This document shows, one piece after another, positions 19,093 through 27,363 of a stretch of 64,000 bases of DNA (position 1 is its first letter; each line of letters begins with the position of its first letter). Both the position numbers and the translations under genes were made by a program. Source of the DNA: Protaetiibacter mangrovi (GTDB taxonomy: Bacteria > Actinomycetota > Actinomycetes > Actinomycetales > Microbacteriaceae); NCBI RefSeq assembly GCF_024752305.1, contig NZ_JANTHX010000004.1:473549-537548 (forward strand). The letters run 5' to 3'. The notes under the pieces were generated by a model that searched no databases, was not told the DNA's origin, and worked only from the letters and a program-made list of their open reading frames with translations.

Positions 19093-20253
19093 GTGACTGA
19101 CTACGAGACCCTCGCTGCGCTCGGTTTCACCGAACCCGCCGCGAAGACCTCGGAGGCCGGCCCGCTCCCGCAGCAGTCCCGCCCCGAAGGGGTCTCGGGC
19201 GCTCGCGAGAATGTCGAGTTCCCCTCGCGTCGCTCGCTCCGCAACGCCGCCCCGGCGCCCGCCGCGGGCGCTGCGGTCCCCACTCCGACCCCGGCCCAGC
19301 CGGGGTCGCGTCGTGCGGCCCGCGAGGCGCTCTCGAGCCCCGTTCAGAGCCCGGGTCCGGCGCCGACGTTCACCGAGTCGACGCCGCGGATCCCCGCGTT
19401 CACCGCGACGATGCCGCAGGTGGCGGCGCCGTTCGGCACCTTCGACGCCACTCCCGCATCCGGCGACACCGCCGGACGCGAACGCGGTCGGCGCAGCGGG
19501 CGCAGCGCGGCCGCCCCGGCCGTGGCGCGCCCCTCGTCGACGCACGGCACCCGCAAGCGCCTCAGCGTCGCGGGCACCATGGTGCTCGTCGGCGGGCTGT
19601 TCGTCTCGCTCACCCTGCCCGCGTACGCGTCCACCGAGACCCCGGATGTCATCGCCGACGTCGCCGCGAAGGCCGACGGCCAGGTGCTCGCACTCGACAA
19701 GGCCGCGGTCGACACCGCGAGCGTGACGAGCGACACCCGCGACGGCTACGACTCCACGAGCGCCTCGGATCTGAAGCGCCTCTACCGCGACGCGCTGCGC
19801 CAGCGGAACATCCAGATGTACCTCGCCTCGGGCGCCAAGGAGCTCGGCGACGACTACCCCTGGGCCACCGAGCTCTCGCGCAGCCAGGGCGGCGGCCTCT
19901 CGCCGCTGCGCTACTACGTGCGCGAGTGCGTCGACTTCGTCGCCTGGCGCCTGAACCGCGACGCCGGCTCCACGCACGCCCCGTTCAAGTGGGACTGGTC
20001 GTCGCTGACGCCCGGCGGTGGAAGCGCCCACTCGTGGAAGAGCCAGTGGGACAAGCACGGCTGGCCGACCAGCACCACCCCGGCCGCCGGATGGGTCGCC
20101 TGGTTCCCGGGAGCCAACCACGTCGCCTACGTCAACAGCGTGCTGCCCGACGGCTCCGTGCTCATCGAGGAGTACAACTGGGGCCCCGAGATCTACGGCC
20201 AGCGCATCATCCCCGCGAGCTCCGCGATCTACCTCTCGCCGCCGCCCGCCTGA
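19093..20253 (+). CDS. Membrane-anchored or secreted CHAP-domain wall amidase
   Basis: 386 residues from GTG (MTDYETLAALGF). A ~155-residue Pro/Ala-rich cytoplasmic-type N-terminus precedes one TM or late signal (about 157-178, ending LPAYA), then a linker with RDGYDSTSASDLKRLY, then the CHAP domain (about 275-386): Cys in YYVRECVDFVAWRL, His in ANHVAYVNSV, and EEYNWG. CHAP enzymes cleave peptidoglycan amide bonds. The long pre-TM region is unusual for a simple exported enzyme and suggests a bitopic protein. It shares the RDxYDxTS linker with two other wall enzymes in this window. Confidence 0.85.
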   Translation: MTDYETLAALGFTEPAAKTSEAGPLPQQSRPEGVSGARENVEFPSRRSLRNAAPAPAAGAAVPTPTPAQPGSRRAAREALSSPVQSPGPAPTFTESTPRIPAFTATMPQVAAPFGTFDATPASGDTAGRERGRRSGRSAAAPAVARPSSTHGTRKRLSVAGTMVLVGGLFVSLTLPAYASTETPDVIADVAAKADGQVLALDKAAVDTASVTSDTRDGYDSTSASDLKRLYRDALRQRNIQMYLASGAKELGDDYPWATELSRSQGGGLSPLRYYVRECVDFVAWRLNRDAGSTHAPFKWDWSSLTPGGGSAHSWKSQWDKHGWPTSTTPAAGWVAWFPGANHVAYVNSVLPDGSVLIEEYNWGPEIYGQRIIPASSAIYLSPPPA

Positions 20254-20316
20254 TCCGCTCTCCCGCCGCGCCACCGCCCGGCCGCTGCGCGTCCGCTCGA
20301 TAGACTCGGGCGGTCA

Positions 20317-20388
20317 GCCTCTGTAGCTCAATGGAAGAGCAGTTCCGTCCTAAGGAAAGGGTTGGGGGTTCGAGTCCCTCCAGGGGCA
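20317..20388 (+). tRNA. tRNA-Arg (anticodon CCT)
   Basis: The cloverleaf is visible: acceptor GCCTCTG/CAGGGGC, T arm GGGGG-TTCGAGT-CCCTC, anticodon loop GTCCTAA with CCT at 34-36, reading AGG codons. The first anticodon-stem pair is a G-A mismatch. The 3' CCA is not fully encoded (ACCC follows). Its 3' end matches an 11-bp copy at 27329-27339, marking it as the integration target of the island. Confidence 0.9.
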
Positions 20389-20390
20389 CC
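20380..20390. repeat. Left direct repeat (attachment-site-like) in the tRNA 3' end
   Basis: CCAGGGGCACC, spanning the tRNA-Arg acceptor 3' end. An identical 11-mer lies at 27329-27339, 6.9 kb downstream and just past the low-GC segment. Just inside, CTAGCCCCAACT (20407-20418) is the inverse (11 of 12) of AGTTGGGGTTAG at 27304-27315. Confidence 0.65.
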
Positions 20391-20535
20391 CCTAGGGGCA
20401 CATTGTCTAGCCCCAACTGGAGATCCCTTTGATTGCGGGGATCTTTCATCATTCGCAGGTTGGGGTTCGTGCCGCTCTCGGCCACCACGTCTGCCGCCTG
20501 GTCACACCTGGGCGGACGAAGCTCTGCGCGTGAAA

Positions 20536-20562
20536 CCACATGTGCGATACTCGCACATGTGG
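20536..20562 (+). promoter_or_regulatory. Perfect operator over the HTH-protease promoter
   Basis: CCACATGTGCGA-TAC-TCGCACATGTGG: two 12-bp arms, no mismatch, 3-bp centre. It contains the -10 GATACT (20546-20551) and the GTG start codon (20559), so a bound dimer would block a leaderless transcript. It is most simply the autoregulatory site of the HTH protein encoded here. Confidence 0.85.
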
Positions 20563-21674
20563 CTCAACTGGACCTGGTGGCACTCGGCCAACGCATCCGA
20601 CAAGCGCGTGAGCGATCTGGGCTCAGCCAGGCGGAACTTGCCGGTGAGATCGGGCTCGACCGTACCGTCGTTACGAAGATCGAGAGCGGCACTCGTGGAG
20701 TGAGCGCGATTGAACTCTCCGACATCGCCGCTGCGCTTCAGACCCGAATGTCGTCCTTCTTTGAAGAACCGGTGCCAGCGCTAGTCTCTCACCGCGCTAG
20801 CCAAGGGGTTGATGTGGTTGATTCTCGGATCGACCGCTTGATTGCCAAACTTGCGGAGGACGTGGAGTTCCTAATTGAACTGGCGCCGGACGTTCTTCAG
20901 GCGACCGCGCAGGAGACCGAGCCGCGACCCAACAACCGCGCCGAAGCCGAACAACTTGCTCATCGAGCGAGAGGCCTGCTTGGCCTCACGCCAACCGAAC
21001 CGGTGCGTGAGCTCGGCGCGGCGCTCGAGCCCCTTGGCCTCCTCGTCTTCGGGTTCGACCTGGGCCCCGACACGGCCGACGCCGGCACAATCCTCCTGCG
21101 TGCAGGAGGAGTCGGTTTGGTAAACAGTCACATGAAGGTCGGTCGACGGAGGCTTGCAGCGGCTCATGAACTTGGCCACTATTTGGTCGCTGACGATTAC
21201 TCGATCGACTGGCGCGTTTCGACCGAGCATGCTGGCATAGAGGCACTACTTGACGACTTCGCGCGGGAACTCCTGCTCCCGCGCGAGGCATTGAATGACC
21301 GATGGTCGTCTCGCGTGGAGCGTCATGGACTACGCGCCGCGACTGTCATGACGGCAAGCGAGTACCGGGTGGATATGGCGACACTTGCCCGAAAGCTTCG
21401 GGAGTGCGAACTGATCCAGGGAGACGAGGCAGGTCAGATCCGCGGCACATCCACCACGGCGCTCGACATTGTCGAGCATGGCCTGGTCGTTGCGGAGGAA
21501 TTTGCCGCCACCACTCTCCCGCGCGTTTACCAGCTAGCGATCTTGCGTCTCGTGCGCGACGAGAAGCTCAGCCGCGAACGCGCTCTGGAGATGCTTCATA
21601 ACACCCATATGGACGCCGACTTGCCACTACCGCGAGCCCGTCGAGAAGACGAAATCTGGAACTTCGTTTCGTGA
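20559..21674 (+). CDS. HTH (Xre) + ImmA/IrrE metalloprotease regulator/antitoxin
   Basis: 371 residues. The N-terminal Xre-type HTH (about 9-60: LGQRIRQARERSGLSQAEL...) is joined to an M78 (ImmA/IrrE) peptidase domain with zinc motif HELGH at 203-207 and downstream acidic ligand region FARELLLP (about 233). Relatives cleave a repressor or act as antitoxins in Xre-COG2856 modules. The GTG at 20559 lies 7 nt after a -10 box and inside a perfect palindrome, indicating leaderless, autoregulated expression. Its stop overlaps the PIN-like gene by 4 nt. A longer in-frame start upstream would place the operator inside the gene and is rejected. Confidence 0.9.
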   Translation: MAQLDLVALGQRIRQARERSGLSQAELAGEIGLDRTVVTKIESGTRGVSAIELSDIAAALQTRMSSFFEEPVPALVSHRASQGVDVVDSRIDRLIAKLAEDVEFLIELAPDVLQATAQETEPRPNNRAEAEQLAHRARGLLGLTPTEPVRELGAALEPLGLLVFGFDLGPDTADAGTILLRAGGVGLVNSHMKVGRRRLAAAHELGHYLVADDYSIDWRVSTEHAGIEALLDDFARELLLPREALNDRWSSRVERHGLRAATVMTASEYRVDMATLARKLRECELIQGDEAGQIRGTSTTALDIVEHGLVVAEEFAATTLPRVYQLAILRLVRDEKLSRERALEMLHNTHMDADLPLPRARREDEIWNFVS

Positions 21675-22216
21675 CCGACTGGGTCGATCCTCTCGTGTTT
21701 GACACGGGACCGATGCGACACTTTGCCCTCCAGGGGTGGCTCGGCGTATTGAAGTTTCTCGCGGGCGATCGAACGGTTGTTGTCCCGGAGAGCGTGGAAG
21801 TCGAGCTGCGGATGCAGGCACACGAGCGTCCAGCACTACATGCCGTACTGGACGCCGACTGGATCCACGTCGACAGGAGTGCCGACGTGGATGTGTTGGT
21901 CGCCTTCAGCAGGTATGAGGGTCGTCTTGCTGTTGGGGAAACGAATCGTGGAGAGTGTGGGGTCCTCGCGTTGGGGGCCGTTCGAGGCTTTGAACTCGTA
22001 ATCGATGACTCGGTCCCGAGACAGATCGCGATCGACGAAGGCCTTCGAGTCACCGCCACCCTTCCACTTCTTTGTCAGGCTATCCGGGCGGAACAACTCA
22101 CGGTCCAAGTTGTCGAAAGCATCGCGGACGACCTGCTTTCTGGAAAGTACTACCTTCCTTTCCAGGCTGGAGGGTTTCGAGCCTGGGCGTTGGAGCAGGG
22201 ACTGGTGGACTACTAG
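21671..22216 (+). CDS. PIN-like nuclease, probable toxin/effector
   Basis: 181 residues from a GTG overlapping the previous stop by 4 nt. The PIN-domain pattern is readable: Asp11 in VFDTGP, Glu43/45 in VPESVEVEL, Glu95 in NRGECGVLALG, Asp112-Asp113 in LVIDDSVPRQIA, in the right order and spacing. The usual Asp before the G-E pair is Asn92 here. PIN domains are Mg-dependent RNases and the typical toxins of VapC-like modules. Coupling to an HTH/ImmA-IrrE gene suggests a toxin-antitoxin or protease-activated defence pair. The target RNA is unknown. Confidence 0.8.
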   Translation: MTDWVDPLVFDTGPMRHFALQGWLGVLKFLAGDRTVVVPESVEVELRMQAHERPALHAVLDADWIHVDRSADVDVLVAFSRYEGRLAVGETNRGECGVLALGAVRGFELVIDDSVPRQIAIDEGLRVTATLPLLCQAIRAEQLTVQVVESIADDLLSGKYYLPFQAGGFRAWALEQGLVDY

Positions 22217-22412
22217 TTGGGCAGCGAGCTAGTTGGGCAACAAGAGAGTCTCGGCGGGATGCCAACGAGCGCTTCGCCGTAGGTGGGCGAAAGTGTCGGC
22301 GCAGTCGACCAGGACGTAGCCGTCCCCCCGCCGGAACTCGGAGCGACGGAAGGTCGCTTATCCCAGCATCAGTACCACGGGTGCCGCACGCCCGATCTCC
22401 TCACGACGGCCC

Positions 22413-25400
22413 TTAGCGAAAGACCTCATCCAAGCTGTAGGAGAGGTTGTGAGCGGACCCCCAACCGACGTCCACAAACGTGTCGAGGGTCCCAAGGAAG
22501 TGTGCAAGCACGATTGGATCGGTCCGAAGCAGGTCTCGTTGCTCGGCGACAAAGCGTCGTAGGACGGACATCACGAGATCGAGCCCCATTGAGTCGAACT
22601 CGTAGCCGCCCACCCGTCCTGCATCTACCGCAGCAGCGACGAGTCGCAACACGGATCGAGGGTCGGACTCGAAGCCGTATGCGAGCACAGCGATCGTGTG
22701 GTGGGTGGTGCTCGGGGCGGTAGCGCCTGCTAGAGCCTCGAGCAAGGAGCCGTACAGCCGAAGAACATCGCGCGGATTGGCGCGCGGGCTCGGTTCTTCC
22801 TCTTTCCGGTTGTACGCGCCGCATGAGAAATAAAGTTGGTTGCTGACGGCGTCCACGTGCTGAAGTAGCCGACGGTAGCGCTTCCGAGCTGAGTCGGTCG
22901 CCAGACGTCCCTCGAACCGTGCCCGCAATCTGGCTAGTTCTGCTGAACTCCGCTCCACCACCGTTGTCGATATTTCTACTGCGCGAGTCAGGGCCGCGAC
23001 GTTGCGCTCGGTGTGAGGTGCTGGCGTGAGAGGCTCGCGCAGTATGTGGATGACTGCCGTAATCAGGTTGGACCGGGCGGGTATCGCTGAGAGCAGCCTG
23101 TCTATATCGGAGCGCGCGCCCGGGTCGCCGTCCCATATGTCGAGGATTGCCAGCTTCCGCACACACGATTCGCGCAGTTGTTTGCCGCGCGACCCCAACT
23201 GCTGAGCTCGCACCAGCGTCTCGCGAAGGTTCTGAAGCAAGCCGTTGCGATCGCTGAATCTCTTGGCCCTAAAGACCACTCTCAAGATGGCGTCCAGCAC
23301 TGCGGCCGAGGGCTCTACTCTCAGTCGTGCCTGCAGGATGGATAGTGCGAGCGGGCGTCGATCCGCGAGTATCCATGGCAGGTACTGGAACGCCTGGCGA
23401 CGTACCTCGACCTCCGGAGCCGAGCACAGCAGGGTGACTTGTGCTTCAACCTCTGGCGTGGATATGCCGTAGTGAAGCAGTCCGAAGACGGCTTGGACCG
23501 CGGTGATCCGAGGGTTCCCGCCTGCCCAGTATTCGGAGTTGTCGAAGGACTCGACTTCGCGAGGGTGAGACACAGGAATTGCGAGAGACTGCAGCACCGC
23601 ATCCACGAGAAGCCGTTGTGTGTCTGGATCGGTGTCGGCGATCCACTCCGCTCGCGAGGCTGCCGCGGCAAATGCCGCCGCGCTGTTCCACGCCTTCCGT
23701 CTGACCTCGTCGGCACCGTTAGTCGTTAGCTGCGATAGGTCTGCAACGAGTCGGTCGAGTGCCTGGATTCTCGAGTCGAACGTTTCGCGGTCAAGAACCG
23801 GAGGCAGATCTCGTTCAAGATTGCGTGCCTGTCCGAGCAGCGATCGTATGTGAGGGTCGTCGGTATCGACGCCGGCCTCGCGGAGGTCTGAGTCGGAATC
23901 GTCGGGGCTGGGATCGAAATCCCAAGCCCGGACGAATGGCCGTTGCGAGGGCGCTTGTTCGACTTCGGGGCTGAGACGCCGTTCGCGAGCCTCTTCTGTC
24001 GCGAACGCTTCCGGTGTGAACCTGGCAAGTAGTTGATCTGCGACACGGGATTGTCTTTCGTCGTTGGTCATCCCGATGATCGTTCGTTCGATCGCGACTC
24101 GATCGGCGGTTGTCGCGGAGGCGTGCAACTCGACGAGCGACTCGCCGATCTCGAACGACAACTCTCCGGACCCGAGACAATCGGCGTTGGTCAAGATCGG
24201 CATCAGGGCATGGGCAACATCCTGGGTCCGCGGTACCGCTTGGATCAGAGCCATCCACACGCCGGCGTGAACGCTTTGGCCGGTCAGCTCGTCGATCACG
24301 CCGACCGCGACGCGGGGGGACTGAGATCGCATCCAGGACCGCAGGTGGGCAAGGATCTGGAAGGGGACCTCGTGCCCGTCGTCCAGGTCGATGAAGTAGC
24401 TGCCGTCACGGATCACGGTGCCACCAGCGGTTGAGAGCTCAATGGGGTCTCGAGGGTGGGACTGGCGGCCCTCGGTGCGACTTCGCCAAGTCTCCATAGC
24501 GATACGGAGACCCTGCGCGGGCGTACTCGCGAGAAATGTCGGGTAGGCCTCTTCGATGGCGTGAAGGGCACCGTCGTAGTCCTGCCGACGATTCGACGAG
24601 AGAGACAGAACGCCGCTGAGCATCACGGTGGACTCGGACGACGATTCGTGGTGGCAGAGAATACTGACGTAGGCATCGGCCACGAAGTCGGCGGCGTAAG
24701 ACCCTAGCTTGGCGAGTTCGCTCGCTAGCGTGGGCGCCTCCTCGTAGCCGTATTCCGCGAGCCGCTCCTCGCTTGTCAGCGCCCGGAGACATGATTCGCT
24801 CGCGGTCGGGTCGAATTCGAACGTCGCCACGATGATCTGAATTGCCTGCCGCAGCCAGAAGGTGCCGTGCTTGCCGACGGCAATCGCCCACATGAAGTAG
24901 GTGCGGGCGGCGGTCCCTGCAAGCGCCGCGGTCGAACCCACGAGAGACCCCTTCGCGAGTTCCCAGAACAGTAGTCGTAAGGAGAGCGCAACGGGCTCGT
25001 CGAGATGCGTTGCCATGCGATCTGCGATCGCTACCCATATTCCTAGCTGTGACTGCGCTCGAACGAGCTGATCCCCGTCGGCTACCGCTGCCTGGACCAG
25101 CGTCCGCAATGCCCTACGTGGCGCATCGTCCGTCGAGTCGGCAATGCGCCGCAGGAGAGGCTCAACCTGGTCGACTGAGGTCAGGCCGTTCACGGCGACC
25201 TGGGACGGGATCAGCCGGGCGCTCGCGAAGCCATTGGTGTCGTGCCATTGCAGAGTGATCTGCCAGAAGCCTTCGGGGTTGCGGTTCCAGAGCTTGCGGA
25301 ACCAGAACTGCAAGCTCGGGCGGATACGGACGATCAGGCCGGGATTGCTTTCGATCAGGTTGTCGATGCCGCGCTCGGGCAGAAGAAGTTCGGACACGGC

Positions 25401-27167
25401 GAAGTCGAAGAGGACATGGTGCGAAAACCCGATCTGGCTGCGCGGCGCCTCGGGCGGTCCCGCCTCTGTGAGGACGCCGCGGCCGAGCAATTCGGAGAGT
25501 ATGTGAGCGCCGAGTTCATCGACGGTCAGTTGACTGCGGTTCACCAGCAAACGTCCTCCGGCGATCATTGCGTCGCACGCGCGACGGAGGACCGTTTCGA
25601 AGCGATCGGCGTTGTCAGGGCCGTCTGCGTGGATCCGGGTCGCCCAGTAGGTTTCGAGCAGATCGTCCTGGGTGAATCCGGCCTCGACCACGTCGCGCGG
25701 GAGGTCCGCGATGATCCTGAGATTGAAGGGATTGAGAAGCAACGGATTAGATCCAAGTTGGTCAAGCGCAAATGCGACCGAAGACGAGGCCGCAGCGAAC
25801 GCCTCAAGTTCATCGACGGAGAGCGCCGGAACGTTCAGGTGGGCGACAGCGGAGAACTCGGGGAGGGTGTATTCGCCGACCGACGCGGCTTGTGCGCGAA
25901 ACGCTCTCCTCAGTGGCTGGTTGTACTGAAGGTCGAACTTCCGAATGGACGCAATGATGGTCCAATTGGGCAAGCTCACGGTCGCGCGTTCGATGAAATC
26001 TTGAATCACTCTCTGAGACGGACCGCGCGCGGCATCCAGAGCATCAATGATCAATAGTCCAGCGCCCGTGCTCGGCCAGTGCGCGAGCACCTCGTCCGGC
26101 GCATGCTGGAGTTCGAGATCCTCCCGCAACTGACGCAACGACTGCGCCGAGACGGTGTCAGCCCGAAGCACGACGACCGGACCCTCGAGCCGCATTGTCT
26201 CCGCAAGCGACCAGAGTGTCCCTGACTTTCCGGAGCCAGGCTCGCCCGTGACGAGCAGTGAGCCCTCGCGGGCTCGGTCGACCAGCGCCCGGTCGACCGC
26301 CCTTGCCACGTGCAAGCCGTCGATTGTCGAAAGTTCACGAAGGGCCGCGAGCGCCAGGTCGGATTCGCGAGCCAATCGTTGAACGTCTGCTTGATAGGAG
26401 GCTGCGGCGCTCGCAGCCCATCCGTGGGAGCGCAGGAAGTCGCGCAGAGAAACGGGAGTATCAGACCCACGCGTACGCATGAGGCGTACGCAATGGGAGA
26501 TCAGGGCTGACCACACCGACTCCACCGGAACCTCGGGTTGAAGAGACATCCTCAGGTGAAGGAGAGTCTCGCGTTCCCCGACGCCGTCGGCTTCGAGATC
26601 GAGCACAAGGATCCTGAAGCAGCGCACGAGATCCAATAGCGTTCGGTCGTCGATTGTCTGATTCGTAACGTCCGTGTAGATGGTCTGGATGTGCTGGACC
26701 ACCGTGTTCAGGACGGAGTGTTCGCGACTTGAAAGGATGACGTCGTCGAGTGACGCAGCGGCGGAAGCGTCGCGGACCTGTTCGAGGATCCGGGGCAGTT
26801 CGACTGTGATCGGGCGACTGGAAAGCGGCGATGTGACCAAGACAAGTCGATCGTCACGCTGCAGGCCCGCGCCCGCGAGATACTGCCGCACGAACTGCGC
26901 CAACGTCTTGCCAAGCGCGCTGCTCGCGGAAGTCTCTAGATTCACGCGATGTTTTGCCTGCAGGTATGCGGTCGCCGAACTACTCGCGATGTTGAGGTCG
27001 TCCACGTCACTCTGCGACTCGCAGTGCACAGATCGAACAAGAGCTCCAGCTGTCCAGCCCCACGGCGGGACCGTCTCGCTGAGCATCAGAGCGCATGCCC
27101 ACGCGCATACTCGTGCTTGGTAGTCGGTGCCGGCGGCCGCCGCGGCGCCGCCACTGCTAGAGGGCAT
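22413..27167 (-). CDS. Nuclease-STAND NTPase-helical-repeat protein (Avs-like defence candidate)
   Basis: 1584 residues. N-terminus: GTDYQAR (13-19), an acidic stretch VDDLNI (55-60) and YLQAKHR (68-74) form the order expected of a Cap4/DUF4297-like PD-(D/E)xK DNase. Centre: P-loop GEPGSGKSGT (308-317) and Walker B GLLIIDALDAARG (about 370-382), a STAND-like NTPase. The remaining ~1100 residues are helical, with HEAT-like runs such as PEVEVRRQAFQYLPWILADR, suitable as a sensor. Such nuclease-STAND-repeat chains (Avs) detect conserved phage proteins and then degrade DNA. The ATG follows a -10 TACGTT by 6 nt. It is monocistronic and convergent with the PIN gene. Function is inferred from architecture. 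Confidence 0.8.
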   Translation of the reverse strand: MPSSSGGAAAAAGTDYQARVCAWACALMLSETVPPWGWTAGALVRSVHCESQSDVDDLNIASSSATAYLQAKHRVNLETSASSALGKTLAQFVRQYLAGAGLQRDDRLVLVTSPLSSRPITVELPRILEQVRDASAAASLDDVILSSREHSVLNTVVQHIQTIYTDVTNQTIDDRTLLDLVRCFRILVLDLEADGVGERETLLHLRMSLQPEVPVESVWSALISHCVRLMRTRGSDTPVSLRDFLRSHGWAASAAASYQADVQRLARESDLALAALRELSTIDGLHVARAVDRALVDRAREGSLLVTGEPGSGKSGTLWSLAETMRLEGPVVVLRADTVSAQSLRQLREDLELQHAPDEVLAHWPSTGAGLLIIDALDAARGPSQRVIQDFIERATVSLPNWTIIASIRKFDLQYNQPLRRAFRAQAASVGEYTLPEFSAVAHLNVPALSVDELEAFAAASSSVAFALDQLGSNPLLLNPFNLRIIADLPRDVVEAGFTQDDLLETYWATRIHADGPDNADRFETVLRRACDAMIAGGRLLVNRSQLTVDELGAHILSELLGRGVLTEAGPPEAPRSQIGFSHHVLFDFAVSELLLPERGIDNLIESNPGLIVRIRPSLQFWFRKLWNRNPEGFWQITLQWHDTNGFASARLIPSQVAVNGLTSVDQVEPLLRRIADSTDDAPRRALRTLVQAAVADGDQLVRAQSQLGIWVAIADRMATHLDEPVALSLRLLFWELAKGSLVGSTAALAGTAARTYFMWAIAVGKHGTFWLRQAIQIIVATFEFDPTASESCLRALTSEERLAEYGYEEAPTLASELAKLGSYAADFVADAYVSILCHHESSSESTVMLSGVLSLSSNRRQDYDGALHAIEEAYPTFLASTPAQGLRIAMETWRSRTEGRQSHPRDPIELSTAGGTVIRDGSYFIDLDDGHEVPFQILAHLRSWMRSQSPRVAVGVIDELTGQSVHAGVWMALIQAVPRTQDVAHALMPILTNADCLGSGELSFEIGESLVELHASATTADRVAIERTIIGMTNDERQSRVADQLLARFTPEAFATEEARERRLSPEVEQAPSQRPFVRAWDFDPSPDDSDSDLREAGVDTDDPHIRSLLGQARNLERDLPPVLDRETFDSRIQALDRLVADLSQLTTNGADEVRRKAWNSAAAFAAAASRAEWIADTDPDTQRLLVDAVLQSLAIPVSHPREVESFDNSEYWAGGNPRITAVQAVFGLLHYGISTPEVEAQVTLLCSAPEVEVRRQAFQYLPWILADRRPLALSILQARLRVEPSAAVLDAILRVVFRAKRFSDRNGLLQNLRETLVRAQQLGSRGKQLRESCVRKLAILDIWDGDPGARSDIDRLLSAIPARSNLITAVIHILREPLTPAPHTERNVAALTRAVEISTTVVERSSAELARLRARFEGRLATDSARKRYRRLLQHVDAVSNQLYFSCGAYNRKEEEPSPRANPRDVLRLYGSLLEALAGATAPSTTHHTIAVLAYGFESDPRSVLRLVAAAVDAGRVGGYEFDSMGLDLVMSVLRRFVAEQRDLLRTDPIVLAHFLGTLDTFVDVGWGSAHNLSYSLDEVFR

Positions 27168-27328
27168 GACTGAAACGTACCGGCGCGATCAGACGTAGCG
27201 TGGAGCAAGCACCGCGTCTCACCGATCGGTCCTAGCTAGGCGAGATCCCTTACTTCGGATAGTGCTACGTGAGGCGAAGCCGAGCCTGGAGGGCAACTGG
27301 CCGAGTTGGGGTTAGGCTCCATGCCCCA

Positions 27329-27339
27329 CCAGGGGCACC
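27329..27339. repeat. Right direct repeat of the tRNA-Arg island
   Basis: CCAGGGGCACC, identical to the tRNA-Arg 3' end at 20380-20390. High-GC core sequence resumes immediately after it. Confidence 0.65.
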
Positions 27340-27363
27340 GATCCTGCACTCGGCGCCGGCGTC

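Larger units (their letters stand above)
20391..27339. mobile_element. tRNA-Arg genomic island with defence-type cargo, no integrase seen
   Basis: The 6.9-kb segment between the direct repeats is visibly poorer in GC: sample lines inside give about 55-63 percent GC against about 80 percent in a typical flanking line, and codon third positions relax accordingly. Cargo: HTH/ImmA-IrrE regulator, PIN-like nuclease, and a nuclease-STAND-repeat protein. No tyrosine or serine recombinase, excisionase or relaxase is visible, so it is a decayed island or one mobilised in trans. Gaps at 22217-22412 and 27168-27303 hold nothing I can name. Confidence 0.7.

Noticed and set aside
20317..27340. Integrase, excisionase or relaxase in the tRNA-Arg island
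   Set aside because: All three island genes were read on both strands; none shows tyrosine- or serine-recombinase residues or HUH motifs, so the island was not called an integrative and conjugative element.
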